Assembly (NCBI RefSeq): GCF_008330945.1
Contig: NZ_CP043489.1
Span: forward strand, 1,674,001-1,738,000
Direction: 5' to 3'
Length of the DNA stretch: 64,000 nt
From: Labrys sp. KNU-23
GTDB lineage: Bacteria > Pseudomonadota > Alphaproteobacteria > Rhizobiales > Labraceae
In this document: piece after piece, positions 35,667-43,929 of the stretch
Position numbering within the stretch: position 1 is the stretch's first letter
How the letters are laid out: every line of letters starts with the position of its first letter
Made by a program: the position numbers and the translations under genes
Notes under the pieces: generated by a model
Seen by the model: the letters and a program-made list of their open reading frames with translations, nothing else
Databases searched by the model: none
Told to the model about the DNA's origin: nothing

Positions 35667-36194
35667 ATGAACATCTCGTCGGACTGGTTAAAGTTGCAGA
35701 TCGAGACAGAGTTGAAGACGATCAATGATGCAGTCGTTCTAGCTTTCATCAGAGCGCGCTTGATCGAACCGCACATTGTCATGAGGGACTGGGACTACGG
35801 CGTGCCAACCCGACAACTTCCATGCTGGACGGTCTTCGAGGATTGTAGCAGGGACTTGGCATTGGTCTATTGCGATGAAGGTTTCGGGCCTCGGACGCCA
35901 TGGGGAATGGTTTGGATAGGTAACAGTGGACGGCCGACCTCCCTAGGAATGGATACGGGATGGCATCCCACATTCATGGACACCTTTCTCGACAGCCTCG
36001 TTGCGACAGAGCTACCAATATGGCGCGTCTACCATCAAAATGAGGATGGAAAGTTCGAGCCAATCACTGCGCCTTGTGAATGGGACATGACATGGGAGAG
36101 CCGCAGTAGCTTGGCAGCAGTATCTGAAAACGCTCGATACTGGGTATTGGATTCTCTGCGCGATCCCAATGAGTGGCTGTTGCGGAACCCTTGA
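35667..36194 (+). CDS. Protein of unknown function, lower G+C
   Basis: A 175-residue soluble protein that I do not recognise. It starts MNISSDWLKLQIETEL and is rich in aromatic residues, with segments such as RDWDYGVPTRQLPCWTVFED and FGPRTPWGMVWIGNSG and a C-terminal acidic WESRSSLAAVSENA stretch. No signal peptide or membrane helix. G+C in a sampled line (36001-36060) is about 48 %, well below flanking genes (about 62 %), suggesting transfer. The size and single-domain look would suit an immunity protein or a small enzyme regulator, but this is guesswork. Earlier in-frame ATG codons at 35616 and 35529 exist; the start is uncertain. Confidence 0.65.
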   Translation: MNISSDWLKLQIETELKTINDAVVLAFIRARLIEPHIVMRDWDYGVPTRQLPCWTVFEDCSRDLALVYCDEGFGPRTPWGMVWIGNSGRPTSLGMDTGWHPTFMDTFLDSLVATELPIWRVYHQNEDGKFEPITAPCEWDMTWESRSSLAAVSENARYWVLDSLRDPNEWLLRNP

Positions 36195-36273
36195 CCTTTG
36201 CTTCCAGATCCGGCGCAATGAAATCATTGTGCTTCATCAAGCCAAACACTCGATGCTACCGGCGGCGAGCAGC

Positions 36274-36570
36274 ATGACATACCCTCATGGTCCCTTCCCC
36301 GATTCAACGCAAAAGCTCGAATTCTGCAATAATGGGAAAAGACCTCTGGAAGTAATGGTAGAGATGACGCCTGATCGTTACGTGCTTCAACCGGGCGATT
36401 CTATGTATTTGGTTGCAGACGAAAAGGACGCACCTCGAAACGAGGGCTTCTCCGTGAATTACTATGAGGGTGGCGTTCAAATATACGCTCCCTGGGATTG
36501 GGAGCCCATTGTCTATATCAATGGAGAGATAGCCAAACCCGATTGGAATACGCCCACAACCTCTGCCTGA
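36274..36570 (+). CDS. Small beta-rich protein of unknown function, lower G+C
   Basis: A 98-residue protein that I cannot name. It begins MTYPHGPFPDSTQK and alternates hydrophobic and polar residues as in a small beta sandwich (LEVMVEMTPDRYVLQPGD, then GVQIYAPWDWEPIVYING). Acidic overall, no signal peptide. It lies 79 bases after the other orphan gene, and a sampled line is 50 % G+C, so both probably arrived together. The start could also be 36253 (105 residues). The paired small acidic proteins recall immunity genes left from a polymorphic toxin locus, without a visible toxin. Confidence 0.6.
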   Translation: MTYPHGPFPDSTQKLEFCNNGKRPLEVMVEMTPDRYVLQPGDSMYLVADEKDAPRNEGFSVNYYEGGVQIYAPWDWEPIVYINGEIAKPDWNTPTTSA

Positions 36571-36612
36571 ACTCTCTGCCAAGCGAGAAGGCTCAACCTT
36601 CAGCGTGCCTTC

Positions 36613-37338
36613 TCACCCCGCATACGCCTTGCGATGCGCCTCGGCCAATGCGCCGAGGCTGTGGAAATGAAAATCGGGCTCCGGCACGCCCTCCACCACC
36701 AGGGTGGCGCCGCCCTGCTTTCCAGCCCGGCGGTCGATCCAGGTCCGGGCCAGGCCAATCCGCGCCGCCGGGACATGATCATGGTGCAGGCTCTGGGCGG
36801 TGTGCAGCACATCGGCCGGCCCGAGGCCGAACTGCAGCGACAGATGCTCGAGCAGATAGGCGAAATTGCGCGGATCCGGCTTGTAGGAGCCGACATCCTC
36901 GGCGGTGTAGACAGCATCGAAAAGACCACCGAGCTTGGTGTTGCTGGCCGCGAAGCTGCGGCGATCGACATTGGAGAGCACAACCAGCCGGTAGTGCCGC
37001 TTGAGATAGGCCAGCGCCTCACGCGAATCCGGAAAGGCCGGCCAATCCGGCACGGAAGCGCCGAAGCGCTCATGCAGGTCGGCATGGGCGGCGATGCCCC
37101 AGTCCTGCGCCAGCCGCGCATGGGTGACCGCAAGCAGGGTCGAATAGAGCAGCGAGGGCGTCTCGAGTTCCTGCTCGGTCTCGCGGCGGGCGAAGGCGGC
37201 GAGCGCTTCCTCGCGGCCGATCGCCCGCCCGCCGGCGCTGAGCAAGGGCTGGAGCGCGTTCCAGATGCCGCTCTCCCAGTCGATCAGCGTGCCGTAGCAA
37301 TCGAAGGTCAAGACCTTGAAATCGGTGAGTTTCGGCAT
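36613..37338 (-). CDS. HAD-family hydrolase, haloacid dehalogenase type II
   Basis: A 241-residue HAD-superfamily enzyme. Motif I is TFDCYGTLIDWESG, with the nucleophilic Asp; motif II is VVLSNVDRRSF; motif III/IV is SYKPDPRNFAYLLEHL followed by HTAQSLHHDHVPAARIGLARTWIDR, the pattern of L-2-haloacid dehalogenases. The residue pattern fits both dehalogenase and phosphatase activity, so the substrate is open. GAGGAGGAAAAG precedes the ATG at 37338. Confidence 0.88.
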   Translation of the reverse strand: MPKLTDFKVLTFDCYGTLIDWESGIWNALQPLLSAGGRAIGREEALAAFARRETEQELETPSLLYSTLLAVTHARLAQDWGIAAHADLHERFGASVPDWPAFPDSREALAYLKRHYRLVVLSNVDRRSFAASNTKLGGLFDAVYTAEDVGSYKPDPRNFAYLLEHLSLQFGLGPADVLHTAQSLHHDHVPAARIGLARTWIDRRAGKQGGATLVVEGVPEPDFHFHSLGALAEAHRKAYAG

Positions 37339-37404
37339 CTTTTCCTCCTCCCGGGGCCTTGCGATCCACCCGCGTCGCAAGGCCGATGACACCATGACGC
37401 GAAA

Positions 37405-37426
37405 AGGGCGGTGTCGCCACCGCCCT
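37405..37426 (-). terminator. Rho-independent terminator after or near the HNH gene
   Basis: Stem AGGGCGGTG-TCGC-CACCGCCCT; on the minus strand it is followed by TTTTC. It lies between the HNH gene stop (37444) and the HAD gene start (37338) and would end HNH transcription. Confidence 0.85.
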
Positions 37427-37443
37427 CCTCCGGTCCGCAATCC

Positions 37444-37980
37444 TCACGAAACCAGTTCGCTGTCCCAGTAGAGATAGTCGACCCAGCTTTCATGCAGATA
37501 GTTGTGCGGATACTGCCGGCTCGTCTCCAGGAGTTCCCAGGGCGAAGGCCTCGCCGGCTTGCGCAGGGGCTTCATGTCCATGCGGTCCGCCTTGCGGGCG
37601 TTGCAGTCGCCGCAGGCCGCCACGATGTTCTCCCACGAGGTCGCGCCGCCCTTGGAGCGGGGAACCACATGCTCGAACTGCAAATCGCGCGCCTGGAAAC
37701 CATCGCCGCAATATTGGCAGGTGAAGCCATCGCGCAGGAACAGGTTGAAGCGGGTGAACGGCACCATGCGCTCCACCTTCTGGTAGTCGCGCAGGGCGAC
37801 GACCGAGGGCAGGCGCATCGTGGTCGACGGGCTGCGCACCACGGCATCATATTCCGCCACCACGCTCACGCGGTCGAGAAAAACGGCCCGCAGCGCATCC
37901 TGCCACGACAGCAGCGACAGCGGGAAATACCGCAAGGGTCTGAAATCGGCATTTAAAATCAAAGCGGGGTGGGACGACAT
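37444..37980 (-). CDS. HNH endonuclease
   Basis: A 178-residue protein with an HNH nuclease domain. The zinc and catalytic motif is FTCQYCGDGFQARDLQFEHVVPRSKGG, then WENIVAACGDCNARKADR, with two CxxC pairs. The N-terminal part (ALILNADFRPLRYFPLSLLSWQDA) is characteristic of a family widely kept in alphaproteobacteria, outside obvious restriction or phage context. GAGG lies 6 bases before the ATG at 37980. Its cellular target is unknown. Confidence 0.9.
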   Translation of the reverse strand: MSSHPALILNADFRPLRYFPLSLLSWQDALRAVFLDRVSVVAEYDAVVRSPSTTMRLPSVVALRDYQKVERMVPFTRFNLFLRDGFTCQYCGDGFQARDLQFEHVVPRSKGGATSWENIVAACGDCNARKADRMDMKPLRKPARPSPWELLETSRQYPHNYLHESWVDYLYWDSELVS

Positions 37981-38055
37981 GACTACCTCAACGCTCGAAC
38001 TCCGGGGATTGGGCACTGGTTTGAGAAATGGATGACCGGGTATCCGGCCGGCGGC

Positions 38056-38158
38056 TAAAGCGTTTTGCGATTTCTTGGAATCGCCAAGAATCGCAAAGAC
38101 GCGTCTCAACAAGAGCTAGAGCAAACAAGCGTTCACACTTGAACGCGCTTTGCTCTAG
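38056..38158. repeat. Dispersed intergenic repeat R1, best-preserved copy
   Basis: Starts AAAGCGTTTTGCGATTT and ends TTTGCTCTAG. Two nested inverted repeats are visible: TTTGCGATT.CTTGG with CCAAGAATCGCAAA, and CTAGAGCAAA (38116-38125) with TTTGCTCTAG (38149-38158). Copies or fragments lie at 6788, 17171, 20494 and 45127. Confidence 0.75.
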
Positions 38159-38266
38159 TTTTCGCTGTCTGACTCCCGGCCAGCCCCGTTGGCTGGTCTA
38201 GCTGGACAGTTGTCCGGCAACGAAAAGACGGAATGATGACAGTAGAATGATGGGCACGCAGCTCCG

Positions 38267-38376
38267 GCATTGTCCTCTCGATCGACGCATCGGTCGATCG
38301 AGAGGACAATGCGCGATACGAGCATCTGCAGAGTTTCCCGGCGAGGCCATTCAAGGGCCGCGCTGGGAAACTCTGC
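38267..38376. repeat. Double-hairpin element R6, copy B
   Basis: Perfect 20-base arms at 38267-38286 and 38293-38312 (left arm starts GCATTGTCCTCTCG), loop GCATCG. A second hairpin has 12-base arms GCAGAGTTTCCC (38328-38339) and GGGAAACTCTGC (38365-38376). Alignable with copy A at 6882-6983, but the stems differ in sequence and remain paired. Confidence 0.75.
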
Positions 38377-38466
38377 CTGGACAGGCATGCTCGGATTGCT
38401 TGGAGTGTGCCGCGGGCGTACATACCCTCCTGCCATCAAGGCGGAGGGGACTGCCCTGCCGCCGGT

Positions 38467-38685
38467 TCAGATTCTCGTGTGATCCAGCGCCAGTCGGGCG
38501 ACGATCATACGATTGCTATTCGACAATTCGCCGCCGCCATCTTTGCCCAGGCTGCAGATAGCCATGCCCATGCCTGGCACCAGGGCCGGCAACAGGGAGG
38601 CGTCATCCGCAAACGCAAAGATGTTGAAACTGGTCGGCAACGGCATGTCCGGTTCTTGAAGGAAGGGGCCCATCCCCTTCTCCAT
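38467..38685 (-). CDS. Possible small protein, unrecognised
   Basis: A 72-residue frame with codon usage like genuine genes here (third positions mostly G or C). The product begins MEKGMGPFLQEPD, has a middle part SFNIFAFADDASLLPAL and ends RLALDHTRI. No domain, signal peptide or homologue is recognised, and no clear ribosome-binding site precedes the ATG. It may be a short real gene, the end of a decayed gene, or chance. The R6 element lies about 90 bases beyond its stop, as it lies beyond fdxA in the other copy. Confidence 0.25.
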   Translation of the reverse strand: MEKGMGPFLQEPDMPLPTSFNIFAFADDASLLPALVPGMGMAICSLGKDGGGELSNSNRMIVARLALDHTRI

Positions 38686-38689
38686 GACT

Positions 38690-39052
38690 AGGCTTATGCC
38701 GCCCGAAAACGACAAAAATCAAGCGCGAAAGCACCAATCACTCGCGAAAACAGCAAAAATTTCGAAAGAATCTGGCGCTTTTCCGAGGACATCGATCCAG
38801 TCGGATAATATCTTATACGTACAGATAAAATGCCGGGAATTCAGGGCACCGGCTCATTCCGCCAACGATGAGGCTTGCGTTTCACGCAGCGCGATTCAGC
38901 TATGCGAAACTATATGTTGTCTCTCCCTACTTTTGCCATTTCGTCGGAACAAAAGCCTGCCTATAAATATCTAAGCGTCATGACCGGCGTCGAGTCGGCC
39001 ACCATTTTGGCCCGCCCTTCGGGACGGGCCTTGTCATGAATTGCCTGCTCCA
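38690..39052. other. A+T-rich non-coding stretch before the MFS gene
   Basis: About 360 bases without a gene and clearly richer in A and T than the surroundings, especially 38700-38960. A near-palindrome GGCCCGCCC-TTC-GGGACGGGCC lies at 39010-39031, just before the MFS start. The MFS promoter probably lies here. Confidence 0.4.
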
Positions 39053-40510
39053 ATGTCCGAAGTGACCGCCGGCCTGATGCCTCGAATGGCACGGCCCAAT
39101 TTCAGAACCACCGCGCTGATCATTGCCAGCGCCATGTTCATGGAACAGCTCGACGCCACCATCCTGGCGACCGCCCTGCCCACCATGGCAAACTCCTTCG
39201 ACGTGTCGCCGGCGCATATGAGCATCGCGCTGACCTCCTATCTGCTCAGCCTGGCGGTGCTGATCCCCGCCAGCGGCAAGATCGCCGACCGCTATGGCGC
39301 CCGCAGCGTGTTTTCCATCGCCATCGCCGTGTTCATGCTGGGCTCGATCCTGTGTGCCTGGGCGCCGACCCTGCCCGTGCTGGTCGCCGCGCGGCTGCTT
39401 CAGGGCGCGGGCGGGGCGATGATGGTGCCGGTCGGCCGCCTGGTGCTGCTGCGCACGGTCGACAAATCGGACCTCGTCTCCGCCATGGGCTGGCTGCTGG
39501 TGCCGGCGCTGATCGGCCCGATCCTCGGCCCACCGGTCGGCGGCTTCATCGTCACCTTCCTCGACTGGCGCTGGATCTTCTACATCAACATCCCGATCGG
39601 CCTGCTCGGTCTGGTGCTGACCCAGATCTTCATTCCCAACATGAAGGAGGACAAGCGCGAGCCCTTCGACATGAAAGGCTTCCTGCTCTCCGGCATTTCG
39701 CTCGCCTGCCTTTTGTTCGGCTTCGAAATGACCAGCCGCGGCAGCGCCGAGGAAGCACCTCTCGCCATCGCCCTGCTGGTGATCGGCATCGTGAGCGGTG
39801 CTGTTTATATCGTCCATGCCCGTAAGCCGCGCGACTTCGCCCCGATCCTCGATCTGACGCTGATGCGGGTGCGCACCTTCCGCATCTCGCTGGTCGCGGG
39901 CTCGCTCTCGCGCATCACGCAAGGCGCCCAGCCCTTCCTGCTGCCGCTGATGATGCAGATCGGCTTTGGCATGTCGGCGGCAGAGAGCGGTCTTCTCACC
40001 CTCGCCACCGCCTGCGGCTCCATGCTGATGAAGGCGGCGGCCAAGCCGATCCTCAAGCGGTTCGGCTTCCGCACCACGCTGATCTGGAACAGTGTGTTTT
40101 CCAGCCTGCTCTATGCGGCCTGTGCCCTGTTCCGTCCCGACTGGCCGCATTGGGCCATCTTCGCCGTGCTGCTGGTCTGCGGCTTCTCGATGTCGCTGCA
40201 ATTCACCGCCTACAACACCGTCTGCTACGACGACATTCCGCCGACCCGCACCTCCTCGGCCAACAGCTTCTACACCACCTTCCAGCAGCTGATGCTGTCC
40301 TTCGGCATCTGCGCCGGCGCCCTCGCCCTGACCGGCTCCAAGCTGGTGCTGGGGCACGAGCACGCCACGCTCACCGATTTCTCGATGGCGTTCCTGTTCG
40401 TCACTGCGATTTCCCTGCTGGCTTCGCCGGTGAACGCCAAGCTGCCCTCCAATGCGGGAGCATCGATGAGCGGCCATCGCAACCGGCACGAAGCCGAGCA
40501 GGCGACCTGA
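39053..40510 (+). CDS. MFS transporter, DHA2 (EmrB/QacA) family
   Basis: A 485-residue multidrug-type efflux protein with about fourteen membrane segments. The start TTALIIASAMFMEQLDATILATALPTMA is the DHA2 signature (motif D1 with the acidic residue), motif A is SGKIADRYGARSVF, and motif C-like glycine-rich sequence is LIGPILGPPVGGF. No membrane-fusion protein gene lies next to it, so it may act alone. The ATG at 39053 has no strong ribosome-binding site; a TTG at 39041 is an alternative. Confidence 0.9.
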   Translation: MSEVTAGLMPRMARPNFRTTALIIASAMFMEQLDATILATALPTMANSFDVSPAHMSIALTSYLLSLAVLIPASGKIADRYGARSVFSIAIAVFMLGSILCAWAPTLPVLVAARLLQGAGGAMMVPVGRLVLLRTVDKSDLVSAMGWLLVPALIGPILGPPVGGFIVTFLDWRWIFYINIPIGLLGLVLTQIFIPNMKEDKREPFDMKGFLLSGISLACLLFGFEMTSRGSAEEAPLAIALLVIGIVSGAVYIVHARKPRDFAPILDLTLMRVRTFRISLVAGSLSRITQGAQPFLLPLMMQIGFGMSAAESGLLTLATACGSMLMKAAAKPILKRFGFRTTLIWNSVFSSLLYAACALFRPDWPHWAIFAVLLVCGFSMSLQFTAYNTVCYDDIPPTRTSSANSFYTTFQQLMLSFGICAGALALTGSKLVLGHEHATLTDFSMAFLFVTAISLLASPVNAKLPSNAGASMSGHRNRHEAEQAT

Positions 40511-40529
40511 CGGCCGCGACAACCGGCTC

Positions 40530-41438
40530 TCAGGCCACCGGCCTTTCGCGCCGATAGGGCTCGAGGGCGTTGAGACCCAGGATTTCCGTCAGGCTGGCGC
40601 CATCGCTGACGCGCCGGAACCAGCCGGGTGCCATCCAGGGCGCGTCGCCGTCGACATTGGGCGCACCACGCCCGGCCACGACATCCTCGATCCAGAGCGT
40701 CCTCGTCTCCAGCGAAATGCGTGTGAAATCGGTGCTGTTGGGCACGCCGGCATGGGCATGCGCGCTGGAAAAGGCGATCACCTCGCCCGGCTCGATCACC
40801 ACCGGCTCGACAACCCCGACATCCACGGCTCCGCTCAGATGCGGGATGGCATCGTCGGCATCGACGGCATGGCGGCCCGCGATCTTGGCTCGGGCCAACA
40901 CGGCCTCGAGATCGAAGGAGGCACTGGTGTTGGGTACCGCTCGGGTCCACAGATCCGGATAGATCGCGAAAGTGCGCCCGGCGGTGATGGGATAGATCGG
41001 CGCCCACCAATTGGTCTGCGCATAGAGGTTGGAACCCCAGGTGTCGCGGTGAAAGGCGATGGTGGCGGTGCTGCGCGCCCTCGGCAGGTTCGCGGCGGGG
41101 GCCTGATGGGGCTGGAAGCGAAGATGCAGCCGGTCACGCGCGAGCTTCTCCGGATCGAGGCCGAGCGTGGCGAAAACCTCGCCCCACAGGCGCTTGACCT
41201 CTGCGGACTGGACGAACGCCTTCTGCAGCCGGGAAAATTCCTCGACCTGCCGGTCATGACCAAGGTGGCGATGAATCTCGGCCGGCTGATGCGGATAGAA
41301 AGCCTCTTCCAACAGGCTTCGTGTAAAGGCTACCAATGCCTGCATCGGCGAGAGGCCGGCGAAGCGCGCGATCTCGCCGGCATAGATGCGGTCATGGAAA
41401 TCGCGCGGCGGCACCGGAGCGGAGAAGGACGAATACAT
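40530..41438 (-). CDS. Phytanoyl-CoA-dioxygenase-like Fe(II)/2-oxoglutarate oxygenase
   Basis: A 302-residue protein with a cupin-type oxygenase core. The first two iron ligands are likely H and D in AFHRDTWGSN, and the distal His lies in SSAHAHAGVPN; TWGSNLYAQTNWWAPIYP and RISLETRTLWIEDVV fit the jelly-roll strands of the PhyH group. Such enzymes hydroxylate small molecules using 2-oxoglutarate. The substrate is not apparent; the gene stands alone, convergent with the MFS pump. Confidence 0.75.
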   Translation of the reverse strand: MYSSFSAPVPPRDFHDRIYAGEIARFAGLSPMQALVAFTRSLLEEAFYPHQPAEIHRHLGHDRQVEEFSRLQKAFVQSAEVKRLWGEVFATLGLDPEKLARDRLHLRFQPHQAPAANLPRARSTATIAFHRDTWGSNLYAQTNWWAPIYPITAGRTFAIYPDLWTRAVPNTSASFDLEAVLARAKIAGRHAVDADDAIPHLSGAVDVGVVEPVVIEPGEVIAFSSAHAHAGVPNSTDFTRISLETRTLWIEDVVAGRGAPNVDGDAPWMAPGWFRRVSDGASLTEILGLNALEPYRRERPVA

Positions 41439-41445
41439 TGCGGCT

Positions 41446-41530
41446 TGCCTGCATTTCCCAGAGATGGACCACGCTTCCTGCGATTGCGGGCATCGTTGCC
41501 TGCATCTTCCATTCCCGCAAGCGCAGCTTT
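41446..41530. repeat. Short GC-rich repeat upstream of the dioxygenase gene
   Basis: Contains TTGCCTGC twice and CATTCCCGC. The same wording (TTGCCTGC ... ATTCCCGC) occurs at 32764-32795, so a dispersed repeat is likely. No gene here. Confidence 0.4.
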
Positions 41531-41582
41531 TCCAGAAAAGAGCGGGCGAGGACGCCTGCGCTTGCGGAACATAAATTGCCCG

Positions 41583-42002
41583 TCAGTTCTGCCGGGCCAG
41601 GCGCGGCGGCTCGTGCAGGATCTCGTCCGGCGGCACCAGCCGCCCCTCTTCAGCCTTGTTGATATATTGGCTTGCCACCAGCACCCCCTTGATCGGGCGC
41701 AGGATGGGAATGCAGGAGAGCAGCAGGAAGGGCAGCGTGGTGACGAAATGCACCCAGAGCGGCGGCTCGAAGCTCAGTTCCATCCACATGCCGAAGCCGG
41801 TGGCCGGGAAGGCCATGGTCATCATCACGAAGAAGGCCGGCCCATCCGCCGGGTCGGCGAAGGAATAATCCAGCCCGCAGGTATTGCATTTGGGAGCAAT
41901 CGTCAGGAAGCTGTTGAAGAGCTTTCCCCGTCCGCAGCGTGGGCAGCGGCCACGCATGCCGCAACGCCAGATCGATTGAGAGGCTGCCGATTGTTCTTCC
42001 AT
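41583..42002 (-). CDS. DUF983 family membrane protein
   Basis: A 139-residue protein with an N-terminal zinc ribbon (MRGRCPRCGRGKLF, then KCNTCGLDY) and two membrane helices (PAFFVMMTMAFPATGF and WVHFVTTLPFLLLSCIPIL). DUF983 proteins are common in alphaproteobacteria and often sit near cytochrome oxidase genes; their role is unknown. Here it is divergent from a MocR-type regulator with shared palindromes, so it may belong to the MocR regulon. Confidence 0.9.
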   Translation of the reverse strand: MEEQSAASQSIWRCGMRGRCPRCGRGKLFNSFLTIAPKCNTCGLDYSFADPADGPAFFVMMTMAFPATGFGMWMELSFEPPLWVHFVTTLPFLLLSCIPILRPIKGVLVASQYINKAEEGRLVPPDEILHEPPRLARQN

Positions 42003-42028
42003 CGAAGGACTCCTTCGTCCTGGTAGAA

Positions 42029-42051
42029 TGTATGGATTGATATTCCATACA
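42029..42051. promoter_or_regulatory. Palindromic operator candidate, DUF983 side
   Basis: TGTATGG-N9-CCATACA, perfect 7-base arms, 27 bases upstream of the DUF983 start. It shares the ATACAAA edge with the second palindrome at 42137. Confidence 0.55.
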
Positions 42052-42136
42052 AATATCGTTATCTTGCCTATAAGAATCAGGAGACCGGCCCTTATAACTT
42101 AAAATCACGCGATTTCCTGGGTCGACCAGCACGATC

Positions 42137-42160
42137 TTTGTATTATTGTAGGCATACAAA
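42137..42160. promoter_or_regulatory. Palindromic operator candidate at the MocR start codon
   Basis: TTTGTAT-N10-ATACAAA, perfect 7-base arms. The last base is the A of the MocR start codon, so binding would block its own expression. Confidence 0.55.
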
Positions 42161-43581
42161 TGCAAGACAATTCGCCTGCGGCATTCTGGCTTCCCGCCGA
42201 ATTGGCGCGCGACGCGCCCAAATATCTCGCCATTGCCCAGGCACTGTCGGCCGATATCCGCTCGGGACGCCTGGCACCGGGCGTGCAATTGCCACCGCAA
42301 CGCCAGCTCGCCAAGGCGCTGGGCGTCGATCTCACCACGGTGACGCGGGCCCTCAACGAAGTCCGCCGCGCCGGACTGGTGGAGGGCAACACCAAGCGGG
42401 GCACCATCGTCAGCCTTGCCAGGGCCGCGCCTGCCCGCGTGATCGTCGACGAGCCCCGCCCGGCCGAGGCGATGGCCCTGATCGATCTGAGCATGAACAT
42501 GCCGCCCCAGCCGGCCGAGGCCGGGCTGCGCGAGGCCATCGCCGAAGGCGTCGCCACCGTCCTTGCCTCGCCCCATGCGCTGGCGCGGCTGCATTATCAG
42601 GACAATGCCGGCATTCCTGGCGACCGTGTGGCCGGCACGCGCTTCCTGGCGCCCCGCCTCGGCTCGGTCGCGCCCGAGCGGCTGGTGGTGACCTCGGGCT
42701 CGCAAGCCGCCCTCTTTGCGGTGATCTCGGCCCTGCTCGAGCCGGGCTCCGTGCTGGCGGCACCCGAAGTCACCTATCCCGGCCTGCGCTCGGTCGCAGC
42801 CCGCTGCGGCGTGAGGCTGGCACCGGTGCACACCGACGGGGATGGCCTGCTTCCCGACGCATTCGAAGAACTCTGCCGGACGAGCAGGCCGAGGGCGCTC
42901 TATTGCGTGCCGACGCTCGACAACCCGACCACCGCAACCTTGCCCGCCGAGCGCCGGCAGGCCCTGGTCGCCATCGCCCGCAAGCACGACATCGCCTTCA
43001 TCGAGGACGACGCCTATGGCGCCCTGCCCGAGCAGAGCCCACCTCCGCTCGCAGCCCTCGCTCCCGAGCGCAGCTGGCATGTCGCCACGCTGTCCAAATG
43101 CGCGACGCCCGCCCTGAGATTGGCCTATGTCGTCACGCCGGGCCAGGCCGAGGCACTCGAAATCACCGCCCAGACCCGGATCATCAACCTGATGGCGCCG
43201 CCCCTGATGGCGGGTCTGGCGACCGTCTGGATCAAGGACGGCACGATGGCGCGCCTGACGGCCGCCATCCGGCGCGAGAATCGCGCTCGGCAGAGCGTCG
43301 CCGCAACGGCGTTGAACGGCCTCACCTATCGTGCGGCCCCCGAAGCGCATCACCTCTGGCTGAGCCTGCCTTCCGCCTGGATCGGTGCCGATCTCAGCGC
43401 GGTCGCGCGCAAGGCCGGGCTCGCTTTGGTCGGCAGTGCCGCCTTCGCGGTCGGCGCGCCACCGCCGGCCCTGCGCATCTCGCTCGGTGCGGCGCCGAGC
43501 CAGGATGCCCTGCGCCAAGGCCTCAACACGCTGGCGGCCCTGCTTTCGGTACCACCGGAGGGTGTGCCGGGAATCGTCTAA
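42160..43581 (+). CDS. MocR-type regulator (GntR HTH fused to PLP aminotransferase fold)
   Basis: A 473-residue protein. Residues about 20-90 form a GntR winged helix (YLAIAQALSADIRSGRLAPGVQLPPQRQLAKALGVDLTTVTRALNEV). The rest is an aminotransferase-I fold with the PLP-binding residues VPTLDNPTTATLP (Asn), FIEDDAYGALP (Asp) and ATLSKCATPALRLAYV (Lys of SK). MocR proteins regulate pyridoxal or amino-acid genes rather than transaminate. The start codon is embedded in a palindrome. The gene is divergent from the DUF983 gene. Confidence 0.93.
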   Translation: MQDNSPAAFWLPAELARDAPKYLAIAQALSADIRSGRLAPGVQLPPQRQLAKALGVDLTTVTRALNEVRRAGLVEGNTKRGTIVSLARAAPARVIVDEPRPAEAMALIDLSMNMPPQPAEAGLREAIAEGVATVLASPHALARLHYQDNAGIPGDRVAGTRFLAPRLGSVAPERLVVTSGSQAALFAVISALLEPGSVLAAPEVTYPGLRSVAARCGVRLAPVHTDGDGLLPDAFEELCRTSRPRALYCVPTLDNPTTATLPAERRQALVAIARKHDIAFIEDDAYGALPEQSPPPLAALAPERSWHVATLSKCATPALRLAYVVTPGQAEALEITAQTRIINLMAPPLMAGLATVWIKDGTMARLTAAIRRENRARQSVAATALNGLTYRAAPEAHHLWLSLPSAWIGADLSAVARKAGLALVGSAAFAVGAPPPALRISLGAAPSQDALRQGLNTLAALLSVPPEGVPGIV

Positions 43582-43619
43582 CCTGACGTTCGCGTTTGAA
43601 CGAAAAGACACATCCATGC

Positions 43620-43719
43620 GGAGTGTCGGCCGGCTGACATCCTGGAAACGAAGCATTTGCCGGTCGGCAAGATGTCAGCCCCGCTCCGTCATCTGATGGG
43701 GCTGTGAGGCTGACACTCC
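43620..43719. repeat. Long palindromic intergenic element
   Basis: Outer arms GGAGTGTC (43620-43627) and GACACTCC (43712-43719) enclose inner arms GGCTGACATC (43632-43641) and GATGTCAGCC (43671-43680) and GCCCC/GGGGC. The stretch AAGATGTC and the GACACTCCC end also occur in the ptsP-prfA element, suggesting a shared family. Confidence 0.65.
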
Positions 43720-43929
43720 CAAGCGCACGCATCCAACCACCGCACAATCACACGAACGGGACAGTCCGAGCCCGTGCGTAAAGGGTTTGGTTACCAAGAT
43801 TGGGCAAAGATTTGCGGGTCGATCGGCGGATCGACGGCGCGAGGCGTTCCCCTCGTCGGCACCCGCATTCAGTACCCAACCGAAGGTCCTGGCGCCGCAA
43901 GGCCGCCTGGCCATCCGGAAGCGAGTAAC
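43720..43929. other. Non-coding gap upstream of the L,D-transpeptidase gene
   Basis: About 210 bases. The frame downstream is open back to 43774, but the upstream part lacks typical codon use and family resemblance, so it is taken as leader. An inverted repeat GTCGATC/GATCGAC lies near 43836-43853. Confidence 0.35.

Noticed and set aside
41650-43656. A long minus-strand frame opposite the MocR gene that runs into the DUF983 gene
   Set aside because: The DUF983 protein starts cleanly in another frame at 42002, and the MocR gene has complete motifs.
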